Source of the DNA: an uncultured Alphaproteobacteria bacterium
GTDB lineage: Bacteria > Pseudomonadota > Alphaproteobacteria > Rickettsiales > UBA1997
Assembly: GCA_903849835.1 (NCBI GenBank)
Contig: CAINKA010000123.1
Location: forward strand, 1-8,068
DNA length: 8,068 nucleotides
Direction: 5' to 3'
In this document: positions 1 through 5,009 of the stretch, in pieces
Layout: every line of letters begins with the position of its first letter
How positions within the stretch are numbered: position 1 is the stretch's first letter
The notes under the pieces: model-generated
The model's input: only the letters and a program-made list of their open reading frames with translations
Told to the model about the DNA's origin: nothing
The model's database searches: none
Program-made: the position numbers and the translations under genes

Positions 1-125
1 AAAGAGGGAGGGAGACGCGTAGCGGCGGAAGGGTGATTTACGGGAGGCGGGGGAAGTGTTTTTGAAGAGCTCCGAGCTCGCAGTGTTTTTGAAGAGCTCT
101 GAACTCGCGACGAGAAAATCCTCCG
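1..125. repeat. Repeat family R1, copy 1 (left edge cut by window)
   Basis: This block matches 185-309 at an offset of 184 bp. Positions 1-99 are identical to 185-283, and the rest differs at only five sites (100, 103, 110, 112, 121). It begins with a G/A-rich stretch and ends with two tandem 27-bp units at 55-81 and 82-108, each containing a GAGCTC...GAGCTC mini-palindrome. No credible protein is encoded. The copy probably continues to the left of the window. It is intergenic repeat DNA of unknown origin. Confidence 0.9.
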
Positions 126-192
126 GCGCTGCGCGCCACCTCCTTTTTCAAAGGAGGTTAAGACGGGCCAAAACCCTCTTTGAAAAAGAGGG
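125..192. repeat. Three consecutive hairpins between the R1 copies
   Basis: Three perfect hairpins follow one another. GGCGC/GCGCC is at 125-129/133-137, ACCTCCTTT/AAAGGAGGT at 138-146/150-158, and CCCTCTTT/AAAGAGGG at 174-181/185-192, each with a 3-nt loop. The third overlaps the first bases of R1 copy 2, so the hairpins look like part of one 184-bp repeat unit rather than separate sites. The AAAGGAGGT arm resembles a ribosome binding site, but no start codon with a credible reading frame follows it. Confidence 0.8.
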
Positions 193-309
193 AGGGAGAC
201 GCGTAGCGGCGGAAGGGTGATTTACGGGAGGCGGGGGAAGTGTTTTTGAAGAGCTCCGAGCTCGCAGTGTTTTTGAAGAGCTCCGAGCTCGCGGCAAGAA
301 AATCATCCG
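185..309. repeat. Repeat family R1, copy 2
   Basis: This is the second copy of the 125-bp block seen at 1-125. Its tandem 27-bp units lie at 239-265 and 266-292 and are identical to each other here, whereas the second unit of copy 1 has two changes. Four of the five differences between the copies are transitions, which suggests a fairly recent duplication followed by point change. The 1-315 stretch has no supported gene. Short open frames across it simply read through the repeat. Confidence 0.9.
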
Positions 310-318
310 AACTAGCGC

Positions 319-404
319 TGGAATGGGTTTGTAACCCATTCCACATATTCATGTAAGATTAAAATTTTAACTGAACGTGAGGACAGGGTTACAAACCCCG
401 TCCT
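319..404. repeat. Repeat family R2, copy 1: paired opposed hairpins
   Basis: Two 33-nt arms in inverted orientation (319-351 and 372-404) are separated by a 20-nt spacer. Each arm is also a hairpin: an 11-bp stem at 319-329/333-343, and one with a single mismatch at 380-390/394-404. The hairpin cores are reverse complements of each other (GGGTTTGTAACCC and GGGTTACAAACCC). The element lies just downstream of thiD. It has no T-run on either side and therefore does not look like a simple intrinsic terminator. A second copy lies at 1334-1431. Confidence 0.9.
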
Positions 405-421
405 GCAACAGTCCTCTACTC

Positions 422-1213
422 CTACGCATTAAATCCCAGCACCAAACTCCCCTTCCCCACTTTCAAATTCTTCGCGACCCCGCGAGCCACGTAGGCGTTG
501 GCTTTTCGCACTGCATCCACCAAATTCATTTTTTTTGCAACATTGCAGGCAATCGCGGAAGCCAGAGTGCAGCCGGTTCCGTGGATGTTTTTGATTCCGA
601 TTTTTTTGTTGGTGATTAGGTGAAAATTATTTTTTTCGTCGAGCAAAATGCTGCGGATTTTTTTGTCGGGGAAATTTAAATGGCCGCCTTTTATTAAAAT
701 ATTTTTAGCGCCGAGAGCTTTGATTTTAGTGGCGGCGCGCTTGATGTCGGCGAGGTTTTTTATTTTTATTTCGGCGAGAATTTCAGCTTCGTCAATGTTG
801 GGTGTGACGAGAAAAGCGCCGGCGATTAATTTTATTTTTAAGGCACTGACCGCTTTTTTTTCGAGGAGTAAATCGCCGGAAGTCGCGACCATTACCGTGT
901 CCAGAATCAGTGGAATTTTTTTGGCTTTTTTGGCGAGGATGTCAGCGACGCAACCAATGATTTCAGCTGTGCCCAGCATTCCAATTTTTACGGCGTCGAA
1001 TTTAATGTCGTCCAAAACAGCTTCGAGTTGTTGGCGTAAAAATGGGATTGGTGAATTGTGAATCGCGAAAACTTTTTGCGTATTTTGGGCGGTGAGGCAG
1101 GTGATTGCTGCTGCGGCGTAAGTTTTGTGCGCTGCTGCTGTTTTGAGATCCGCCTGAATTCCCGCGCCACCAGAGGGATCGGAGCCGGCGATGATTAGGA
1201 TTTTGGGGATCAT
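422..1213 (-). CDS. thiD: Hydroxymethylpyrimidine/phosphomethylpyrimidine kinase
   Basis: This cytoplasmic kinase phosphorylates HMP to HMP-P and then to HMP-PP, the pyrimidine precursor of thiamine. It is 263 residues, the usual length for a ribokinase-fold ThiD. The N-terminal AGSDPSGGAGIQADLK motif is at residues 9-24, KIGML at 76-80, LDTVMVATSGD at 104-114, TPNIDEAEIL at 137-146 and KGGH at 175-178. The anion-hole and catalytic segment HGTGCTLASAIA is at 211-222, with Cys215 in the GTGC turn. The T in DTVM is also found in E. coli ThiD, so it is not a defect. The ATG at 1213 gives the family-standard start but has no Shine-Dalgarno sequence. No other thiamine gene is nearby. R2 copies flank the gene on both sides. 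The pyridoxal kinase role known for some relatives cannot be excluded. Confidence 0.95.
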   Translation of the reverse strand: MIPKILIIAGSDPSGGAGIQADLKTAAAHKTYAAAAITCLTAQNTQKVFAIHNSPIPFLRQQLEAVLDDIKFDAVKIGMLGTAEIIGCVADILAKKAKKIPLILDTVMVATSGDLLLEKKAVSALKIKLIAGAFLVTPNIDEAEILAEIKIKNLADIKRAATKIKALGAKNILIKGGHLNFPDKKIRSILLDEKNNFHLITNKKIGIKNIHGTGCTLASAIACNVAKKMNLVDAVRKANAYVARGVAKNLKVGKGSLVLGFNA

Positions 1214-1238
1214 TTTGAGGAAACTGATTAAAATTCGT

Positions 1239-1313
1239 TGTCATGCTGAGCCTGTCGAAGCATGATTCTGGGCGTTGTGGCTTGAATCATGCTTCGACAG
1301 GCTCAGCATGACA
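1239..1313. repeat. Repeat family R3, copy a: 75-bp inverted repeat
   Basis: Two perfect 30-nt arms (1239-1268 and 1284-1313) surround a 15-nt loop. Each arm also contains a smaller internal palindrome, TCATGCT/AGCATGA (1241-1247/1259-1265 in the left arm), so the DNA could form either one long stem or two small hairpins. The element sits between pyrC and thiD, 25 bp upstream of the thiD start. No T-run follows on the minus strand. Full copies with the same loop length occur at 4907-4981 and 6010-6084. Confidence 0.95.
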
Positions 1314-1333
1314 CTGAACAAGTTCCTTAACGC

Positions 1334-1431
1334 TGGAATGGGTTTGTAACCCATTCCACATGTTCAGTTCAAAGCAAAAACAAAACTGCCGAGGGAAATG
1401 AACGTGAGGACGGGGTTACAAACCTCGTCCT
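1334..1431. repeat. Repeat family R2, copy 2: paired opposed hairpins
   Basis: This is the second R2 copy, with arms at 1334-1366 and 1399-1431 and a 32-nt spacer. The left hairpin (1334-1344/1348-1358) is identical to that of copy 1. The right hairpin (1407-1417/1421-1431) has a G-T pair where copy 1 has A-C. The spacer differs from copy 1 in length and sequence, while the arms are conserved, so the arms are the functional or mobile part. Copy a of R3 lies 20 bp away on the thiD side. Confidence 0.9.
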
Positions 1432-1456
1432 GCAGCAAGATACGCGAAATTTAATT

Positions 1457-2773
1457 TTAAATTTTAAACACAACCTTCCCACCCACGACAGTCATAGTCG
1501 CGCGACCCTTCACCTCAAAGCCGCCAAATGGAGAATTTTTGGATTTGCTGTAAAATTTTTGTGGATCGATCACCCATTCGTGATTGAGATCGATCAGCGT
1601 CAGATCTGCGCGCGCGCCTTTTTTAATTTCTCCGCCGTCGAAATTAATTATTTTTGCGGCGTTGCAAGTCATCTTCGCCAGCAAATCTTTCAGCGATAAA
1701 ATTTTTTGGTGGTAGAGCATTAGGCTCAATGGCAGCATGGTTTCGACGCCAACGATTCCGAAGCTTGCTTCCTGCAAATTTTTTTCTTTTGAGGCGACGT
1801 CGTGAGGAGCGTGGTCGGTGGAAATGGCATCGATTAATCCGCTGCGCAGACCTTCAATGAGGGCGGCGCGGTCTTTTTCTGAGCGCAGTGGCGGATTCAT
1901 TTTGGCGTTAGTTCCTGACTTCAAAATTTGCTCGTCGGTGAGTAAAAAATGATGCGGACAAACTTCGACTGTCGCCTGCAAACCCTTGTCCTTCGCGCGT
2001 TTAATGACATCAAGAGCTTCGCGAGTTGAAACGTGAAGCAAGTGGTAACGTCCGCCGACTGCCTCCAAAATTGCTAAATCGCGTTCAACAATTACCGATT
2101 CGGAAATGTTTGGAATCCCGCGCACCCCAAGCTTTCGCGACACTTCGCCTTCATTGATGCAACCTTTGTTTGTGAGATTTAAATCCTCCGCATGTTGCGC
2201 AATCACGACGCCGAGATCGCGTGAATTTTCGAAAGCGCGGCGCATTAATTGCGCGTTCATTACCGGAAGGCCATCATCGGTGAAGCCTACAGCCCCAGCA
2301 TTTTTCAGTGCTGGTAAATCTGCCAGCTCTTCGCCTTTCATATTTTTTGTGACGCAAGCGTAAGCCAAAATATTGCAGTGAGCCATGCGCCGCGCGGTTT
2401 CGTGGATGTCGTTTAGAACTTCGGCTGAGTCAATCGTCGGCGAAGTGTTGGGCTGACAAACAACCGTCGTCACGCCTCCAGCCACAGCTGACATGCTTCC
2501 CGAGGTTAGGTCTTCTTTGTGAGTTTGCCCCGGATAACGAAAGTGAACTTGGATGTCGATCAATCCCGGTGCCAAAATATTTCCGCCGCAATCAATAATT
2601 TCTGCATCAGCTGCATCGAGCTTCGAACCAAAATCCGCGATTTTATTTCCAATCGTTAACAACTCGCCAAACTGGTCGTAGCCTGACTTCGGATCAATAA
2701 TCCGCGCGTTTTTGTAGAGAATTTTTTTGTCAGAAGAAATTGGATCGAAGTAAGGAAGTTGGAAATTTGGCAT
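1457..2773 (-). CDS. pyrC: Dihydroorotase, class I amidohydrolase
   Basis: The enzyme cyclises N-carbamoyl-aspartate to dihydroorotate in de novo pyrimidine synthesis in the cytoplasm. It is 438 residues, normal for the class I (about 430 residue) family. Visible motifs are the strand-1 metal site LIDIQVHFRYPG (71-82), QPNT (107-110), FTDDG (164-168), QHAED (193-197), LHVST (246-250), the substrate-binding NPPLR (293-297) and the catalytic STDHAPH (318-324, Asp320). The first metal histidine of the usual HxH is replaced by Gln75. QVHF is, to my knowledge, common in alphaproteobacterial dihydroorotases, so I read it as a lineage feature rather than inactivation. No carbamoyltransferase gene is adjacent. 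The ATG at 2773 precedes LPYFDP...ILYKNARIIDP and lacks a Shine-Dalgarno sequence. A catalytically silent PyrC-like partner of PyrB is a less likely alternative. Confidence 0.93.
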   Translation of the reverse strand: MPNFQLPYFDPISSDKKILYKNARIIDPKSGYDQFGELLTIGNKIADFGSKLDAADAEIIDCGGNILAPGLIDIQVHFRYPGQTHKEDLTSGSMSAVAGGVTTVVCQPNTSPTIDSAEVLNDIHETARRMAHCNILAYACVTKNMKGEELADLPALKNAGAVGFTDDGLPVMNAQLMRRAFENSRDLGVVIAQHAEDLNLTNKGCINEGEVSRKLGVRGIPNISESVIVERDLAILEAVGGRYHLLHVSTREALDVIKRAKDKGLQATVEVCPHHFLLTDEQILKSGTNAKMNPPLRSEKDRAALIEGLRSGLIDAISTDHAPHDVASKEKNLQEASFGIVGVETMLPLSLMLYHQKILSLKDLLAKMTCNAAKIINFDGGEIKKGARADLTLIDLNHEWVIDPQKFYSKSKNSPFGGFEVKGRATMTVVGGKVVFKI

Positions 2774-2855
2774 GGTTTTTTAAATGAAAAATCGAAGAGA
2801 AAGCGTGCAAGAAAAACGTTACAAATGCGATGAATTCGTAATTTAGAATTTAGTT

Positions 2856-3074
2856 TTAGCGCTCAGTTACTCTGGTTTGCGATGCTAGTTGTGAGCCTTC
2901 TGGCGAGGATACTTTTTGCTTAGGAGCGTCTCTTTCTAAAGAGGCTGCAATTGCCGTTTGGTAATCTGGTGCACGAGGATCGGTAATTCGATCTGCGCCA
3001 TCCAAACTTCTTCTGTCAGTAACTCTGTTAGCTAATTCATGCGCGAATTTTTCTAGATCTTTTATGTTGGCCAT
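2856..3074 (-). CDS. Unknown 72-residue protein with a UIM-like segment
   Basis: I do not recognise this protein as a named family. It is 72 residues, highly charged, with no signal peptide or membrane segment. Residues 4-18 (IKDLEKFAHELANRV) could form an amphipathic helix. Residues 37-49 (DYQTAIAASLERD) resemble the ubiquitin-interacting motif, with an aromatic or hydrophobic residue, then Ala41 and Ser45 four apart. The tail after residue 50 is polar and probably disordered. I chose the ATG at 3074. An in-frame ATG at 3116 would add MHGDGVFLIFNFLN, which is encoded by AT-rich leader-like DNA. Neither start has a Shine-Dalgarno sequence. It lies between guaA and pyrC with gaps of 190 and 82 bp. 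The codon pattern and soluble composition support a real gene, but small size limits certainty. Confidence 0.6.
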   Translation of the reverse strand: MANIKDLEKFAHELANRVTDRRSLDGADRITDPRAPDYQTAIAASLERDAPKQKVSSPEGSQLASQTRVTER

Positions 3075-3149
3075 ATTTAAAAAATTGAAAATTAAAAACA
3101 CTCCATCGCCATGCATTTACTGACATGACGAGCTTGAAATAAAGTTAGT

Positions 3150-3178
3150 AAAAAAATCATGCACATAATTTTTGTGCA
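3150..3178 (-). terminator. Possible weak intrinsic terminator after guaA
   Basis: Read on the minus strand, a 6-bp stem TGCACA/TGTGCA with a 7-nt loop (3178-3160) is followed, after three bases, by seven T residues (3156-3150). It lies about 90 nt past the guaA stop and upstream of the small gene at 3074. The stem is short and only half G/C, so termination would be inefficient. It could equally be a chance feature of AT-rich intergenic DNA. Confidence 0.3.
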
Positions 3179-3228
3179 AAATTTTGTTTAAAAATTAAGT
3201 GATTCAAAAACTTACGACCACTTCTGCA

Positions 3229-3249
3229 ATGTCATGCTGAGCATGACAT
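3229..3249. repeat. R3 remnant, copy d
   Basis: A 9-bp stem (3229-3237/3241-3249) with a TGA loop consists of the outer tips of the R3 arms, TGTCATGCTGAGC and GCATGACA, joined without the rest. It looks like a collapsed R3 element left by a deletion between the inverted arms. It lies 15 bp downstream of the guaA stop, so the guaA gap also carries an R3-derived sequence. Confidence 0.7.
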
Positions 3250-3264
3250 GTTGTTGCGCCCCTA

Positions 3265-4887
3265 CTACTCCCACTCAATCGTTCCCGGTGGCTTGGAGGT
3301 GAAATCGTAAACCACGCGGTTAATGCCGCGCACTTCGTTGATGAGGCGGCTGGTGACATTGCATAAAAATTCGGGATCGAAGCGGTAGACGTCTGCCGTC
3401 ATGCCATCGACGGAAGTTACTGCGCGTAAGGCTAAAACATTTTCGTAAGTGCGGCCGTCGCCCATTACGCCGACGGTTTTGATTGGGAGCAAGACCGAAA
3501 ATGCTTGCCAGATTTCGTTGTAGAGTCCCGCTTTTTTTATTTCGTCGATGTAGATGGCATCTGCCTCTTGCAGTGTTTTTATTTTTTCTGGAGTGATCGC
3601 GCCGATGATGCGAATTGCCAAACCTGGACCGGGAAATGGGTGGCGTCCGACCACGGCGTCAGACAATCCGAGCTCTTTCCCCAAAACTCGCACTTCGTCT
3701 TTGAACAGCATCCTGACTGGCTCGAGCAGTTTTAATTTCATTTTTTTCGGCAGACCGCCGACATTGTGATGTGACTTAATCGTCTGACTTTTTCCGCCAC
3801 TTGGATGAGATGATTCAATGACGTCGGGATAGAGCGTGCCTTGCGCGAGGAAGTCTGCGTCTTTTATTTTTTTGGCCTGCGCATCAAAAACTTCGATGAA
3901 AGTTTTGCCGATAATTTTGCGTTTTTTTTCGGGATCAGAAATGCCTTTGAGCTTGGAAAGGAAGAGCTTCGAAGCATCAACGTAAACGAGATTTGTTTTA
4001 AATTTTTTAGCAAAAACTTCCCTCACCTGAGCGCCCTCGCCTTTGCGCAACAAGCCGTGATCAACAAAAATGCAGGTGAGTTGTTTGCCAATCGCTTCAT
4101 TGATCAGTGCCGCAACAACCGATGAATCCACGCCACCGCTGAGTCCACAGATCACACGTTTTTTGCCGACGATTTTTTTGATCTCAGCAATTTCATCTTT
4201 TTTGAAATTTTTCATGCTCCAGTCGGGCTTGCAGCCGGCGATGTTGATGACGAAATTTCTTAGTATTATCCTACCTTGCGGCGAGTGCTCAACTTCAGGA
4301 TGAAATTGCACGCCGTAGATTTTTTTCTTCTCGTCGGCAATGGCGGCGAATGGCGCGTTTCCTGTGTTGGCGATCACTTTGAAATTGGCTGGAATTTTGC
4401 TAATGTGGTCGCCGTGAGACATCCAAACTTGGCTAATTCGTGATTGGCGGGCGACCACAAGGGTCGCCCCTACGCGGGTTGATTGTAGGGGCTGGCCTTG
4501 TGCCAGCCCGCTGACAGCAACAGTCCCTACATTTTTAAATAAAATTGAATCAGAAAGAATTTTAATTTCTGCCTTGCCGAATTCGCGCTCAAAAGATTTT
4601 CCAACTTTGCCGCCGAGCAAGTGACAGATTAGTTGCTCGCCGTAGCAGATTCCTAAAATCGGCAAGCCAAGTTCGAAGATTTTTTTGTCGATTGTCGGCG
4701 CGCCTTTTTCGTAAACTGATGCAGGGCCGCCGGAAAGAATGATGGCGGAAGGCGCGAGTTTCTTGATGGCATCAAAGGTGATGTCAGGATTTTTTACTTC
4801 GGAAAAAACTCCAAGCTCGCGAATTCTGCGGGCGATTAGTTGTGTGACTTGGCTTCCGAAGTCGATGATTAGGACGGTGTTGGTCAT
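3265..4887 (-). CDS. guaA: GMP synthase (glutamine-hydrolysing), with in-frame repeat insertion
   Basis: The enzyme converts XMP, ATP and glutamine to GMP. The N-terminal class I glutamine amidotransferase domain covers residues 1-215, with nucleophile Cys81 in GICYGEQL and the His196/Glu198 pair in QFHPEVE. The ATP pyrophosphatase domain begins near residue 240, with the PP-loop GLSGGVDSS at 248-256. The C-terminal XMP-binding and dimerisation domain has RHPFPGPGLAIRI at 415-427 and ends in the classic KPPGTIEWE. The length is 540 residues against the usual 511-525. About 28 extra residues (near 121-148, GTVAVSGL...TLVVARQ) come from a palindromic repeat inserted in frame between FKNV and the conserved WMSHGD (155-160). 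Without them the length is about 512, which is typical. All catalytic motifs are intact, so I expect an active enzyme. The start is conserved, without a Shine-Dalgarno sequence. The stop is a tandem TAG-TAG. Confidence 0.97.
   Translation of the reverse strand: MTNTVLIIDFGSQVTQLIARRIRELGVFSEVKNPDITFDAIKKLAPSAIILSGGPASVYEKGAPTIDKKIFELGLPILGICYGEQLICHLLGGKVGKSFEREFGKAEIKILSDSILFKNVGTVAVSGLAQGQPLQSTRVGATLVVARQSRISQVWMSHGDHISKIPANFKVIANTGNAPFAAIADEKKKIYGVQFHPEVEHSPQGRIILRNFVINIAGCKPDWSMKNFKKDEIAEIKKIVGKKRVICGLSGGVDSSVVAALINEAIGKQLTCIFVDHGLLRKGEGAQVREVFAKKFKTNLVYVDASKLFLSKLKGISDPEKKRKIIGKTFIEVFDAQAKKIKDADFLAQGTLYPDVIESSHPSGGKSQTIKSHHNVGGLPKKMKLKLLEPVRMLFKDEVRVLGKELGLSDAVVGRHPFPGPGLAIRIIGAITPEKIKTLQEADAIYIDEIKKAGLYNEIWQAFSVLLPIKTVGVMGDGRTYENVLALRAVTSVDGMTADVYRFDPEFLCNVTSRLINEVRGINRVVYDFTSKPPGTIEWE
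4449..4530. repeat. Repeat family R4: GTAG-headed REP pair (BIME-like) inside guaA
   Basis: Two perfect 8-bp hairpins face each other, at 4449-4456/4462-4469 and 4489-4496/4502-4509, each with a 5-nt loop (ACAAG or CTTGT). Each is flanked on the inner side by CTAC/GTAG. Written in the same orientation the two 25-nt units differ at only six positions, which are three compensatory base-pair swaps. A third GTAGGG head at 4530-4525 (minus strand) with a weak imperfect stem suggests a degraded third unit. The layout matches REP sequences with a GTAG head arranged as an inverted pair. It is translated as part of GuaA on the minus strand with no stop codon. Confidence 0.88.
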
Positions 4888-4903
4888 TTTAGGAATTTAA
4901 TTG

Positions 4904-4984
4904 CATTGTCATGCTGAGCCTGTCGAAGCATGATTCTAGATACCGCGCCCCGAATCATGCTTCGACAGGCTCAGCATGACAATG
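4904..4984. repeat. Repeat family R3, copy b: inverted repeat
   Basis: The 30-nt arms (4907-4936 and 4952-4981) are identical in sequence to copy a. Three further flanking bases pair on each side, giving a 33-bp perfect stem from 4904 to 4984. The loop (4937-4951) is again 15 nt but unrelated in sequence to the other loops. The element fills most of the gap between gpsA and guaA, with its edge about 17 bp upstream of the guaA start. On the minus-strand transcript the stem could affect the guaA leader, but no T-run indicates termination. Confidence 0.95.
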
Positions 4985-5008
4985 AGAATTTTATGACAAT
5001 GAGAATTT
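4976..5008. repeat. 17-bp tandem duplication at R3 edge
   Basis: A period-17 direct repeat (ATGACAATGAGAATTTT, then the same 16 bases) begins within the right tip of R3 copy b and ends two bases before the gpsA stop codon at 5012-5010. It duplicates the element edge together with its flank. It may reflect replication slippage at the hairpin base or an insertion footprint. Confidence 0.75.
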
Positions 5009-5009
5009 A

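Noticed and set aside
1..309. CRISPR array in the R1 repeats
   Set aside because: The units are directly adjacent without unique spacers, and no cas gene is present.
148..352. Two overlapping minus-strand frames with SSELFKNT repeats in their translation
   Set aside because: They translate the R1 27-bp tandem units and hairpins in different frames. Length, composition and overlap fit repeat read-through, not genes.
377..1244. Frames at 377-619 (+), 648-1061 (+), 988-1170 (-) and 1002-1244 (-)
   Set aside because: They overlap thiD in other frames. ThiD has all family motifs in order, and these frames have no recognisable domain.
1654..2363. Plus-strand frames at 1654-1860 and 2106-2363
   Set aside because: They are antisense shadows of pyrC with arginine/serine-rich low-complexity translations.
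3075..3116. Longer start (MHGDGVFLIFNFLN) for the small gene
   Set aside because: The extra residues come from AT-rich DNA resembling the leader, while MANIKDLEKF is a natural start. Neither has a ribosome binding site, so this remains uncertain.
3505..4303. Plus-strand frames antisense to guaA
   Set aside because: They are shadows of guaA, rich in Phe/Leu from reading lysine-rich codons backwards, with no domain signal.
4444..4530. Intein or frameshift in guaA
   Set aside because: The extra segment is only about 28 residues, lacks splicing motifs, and the reading frame is continuous on both sides.
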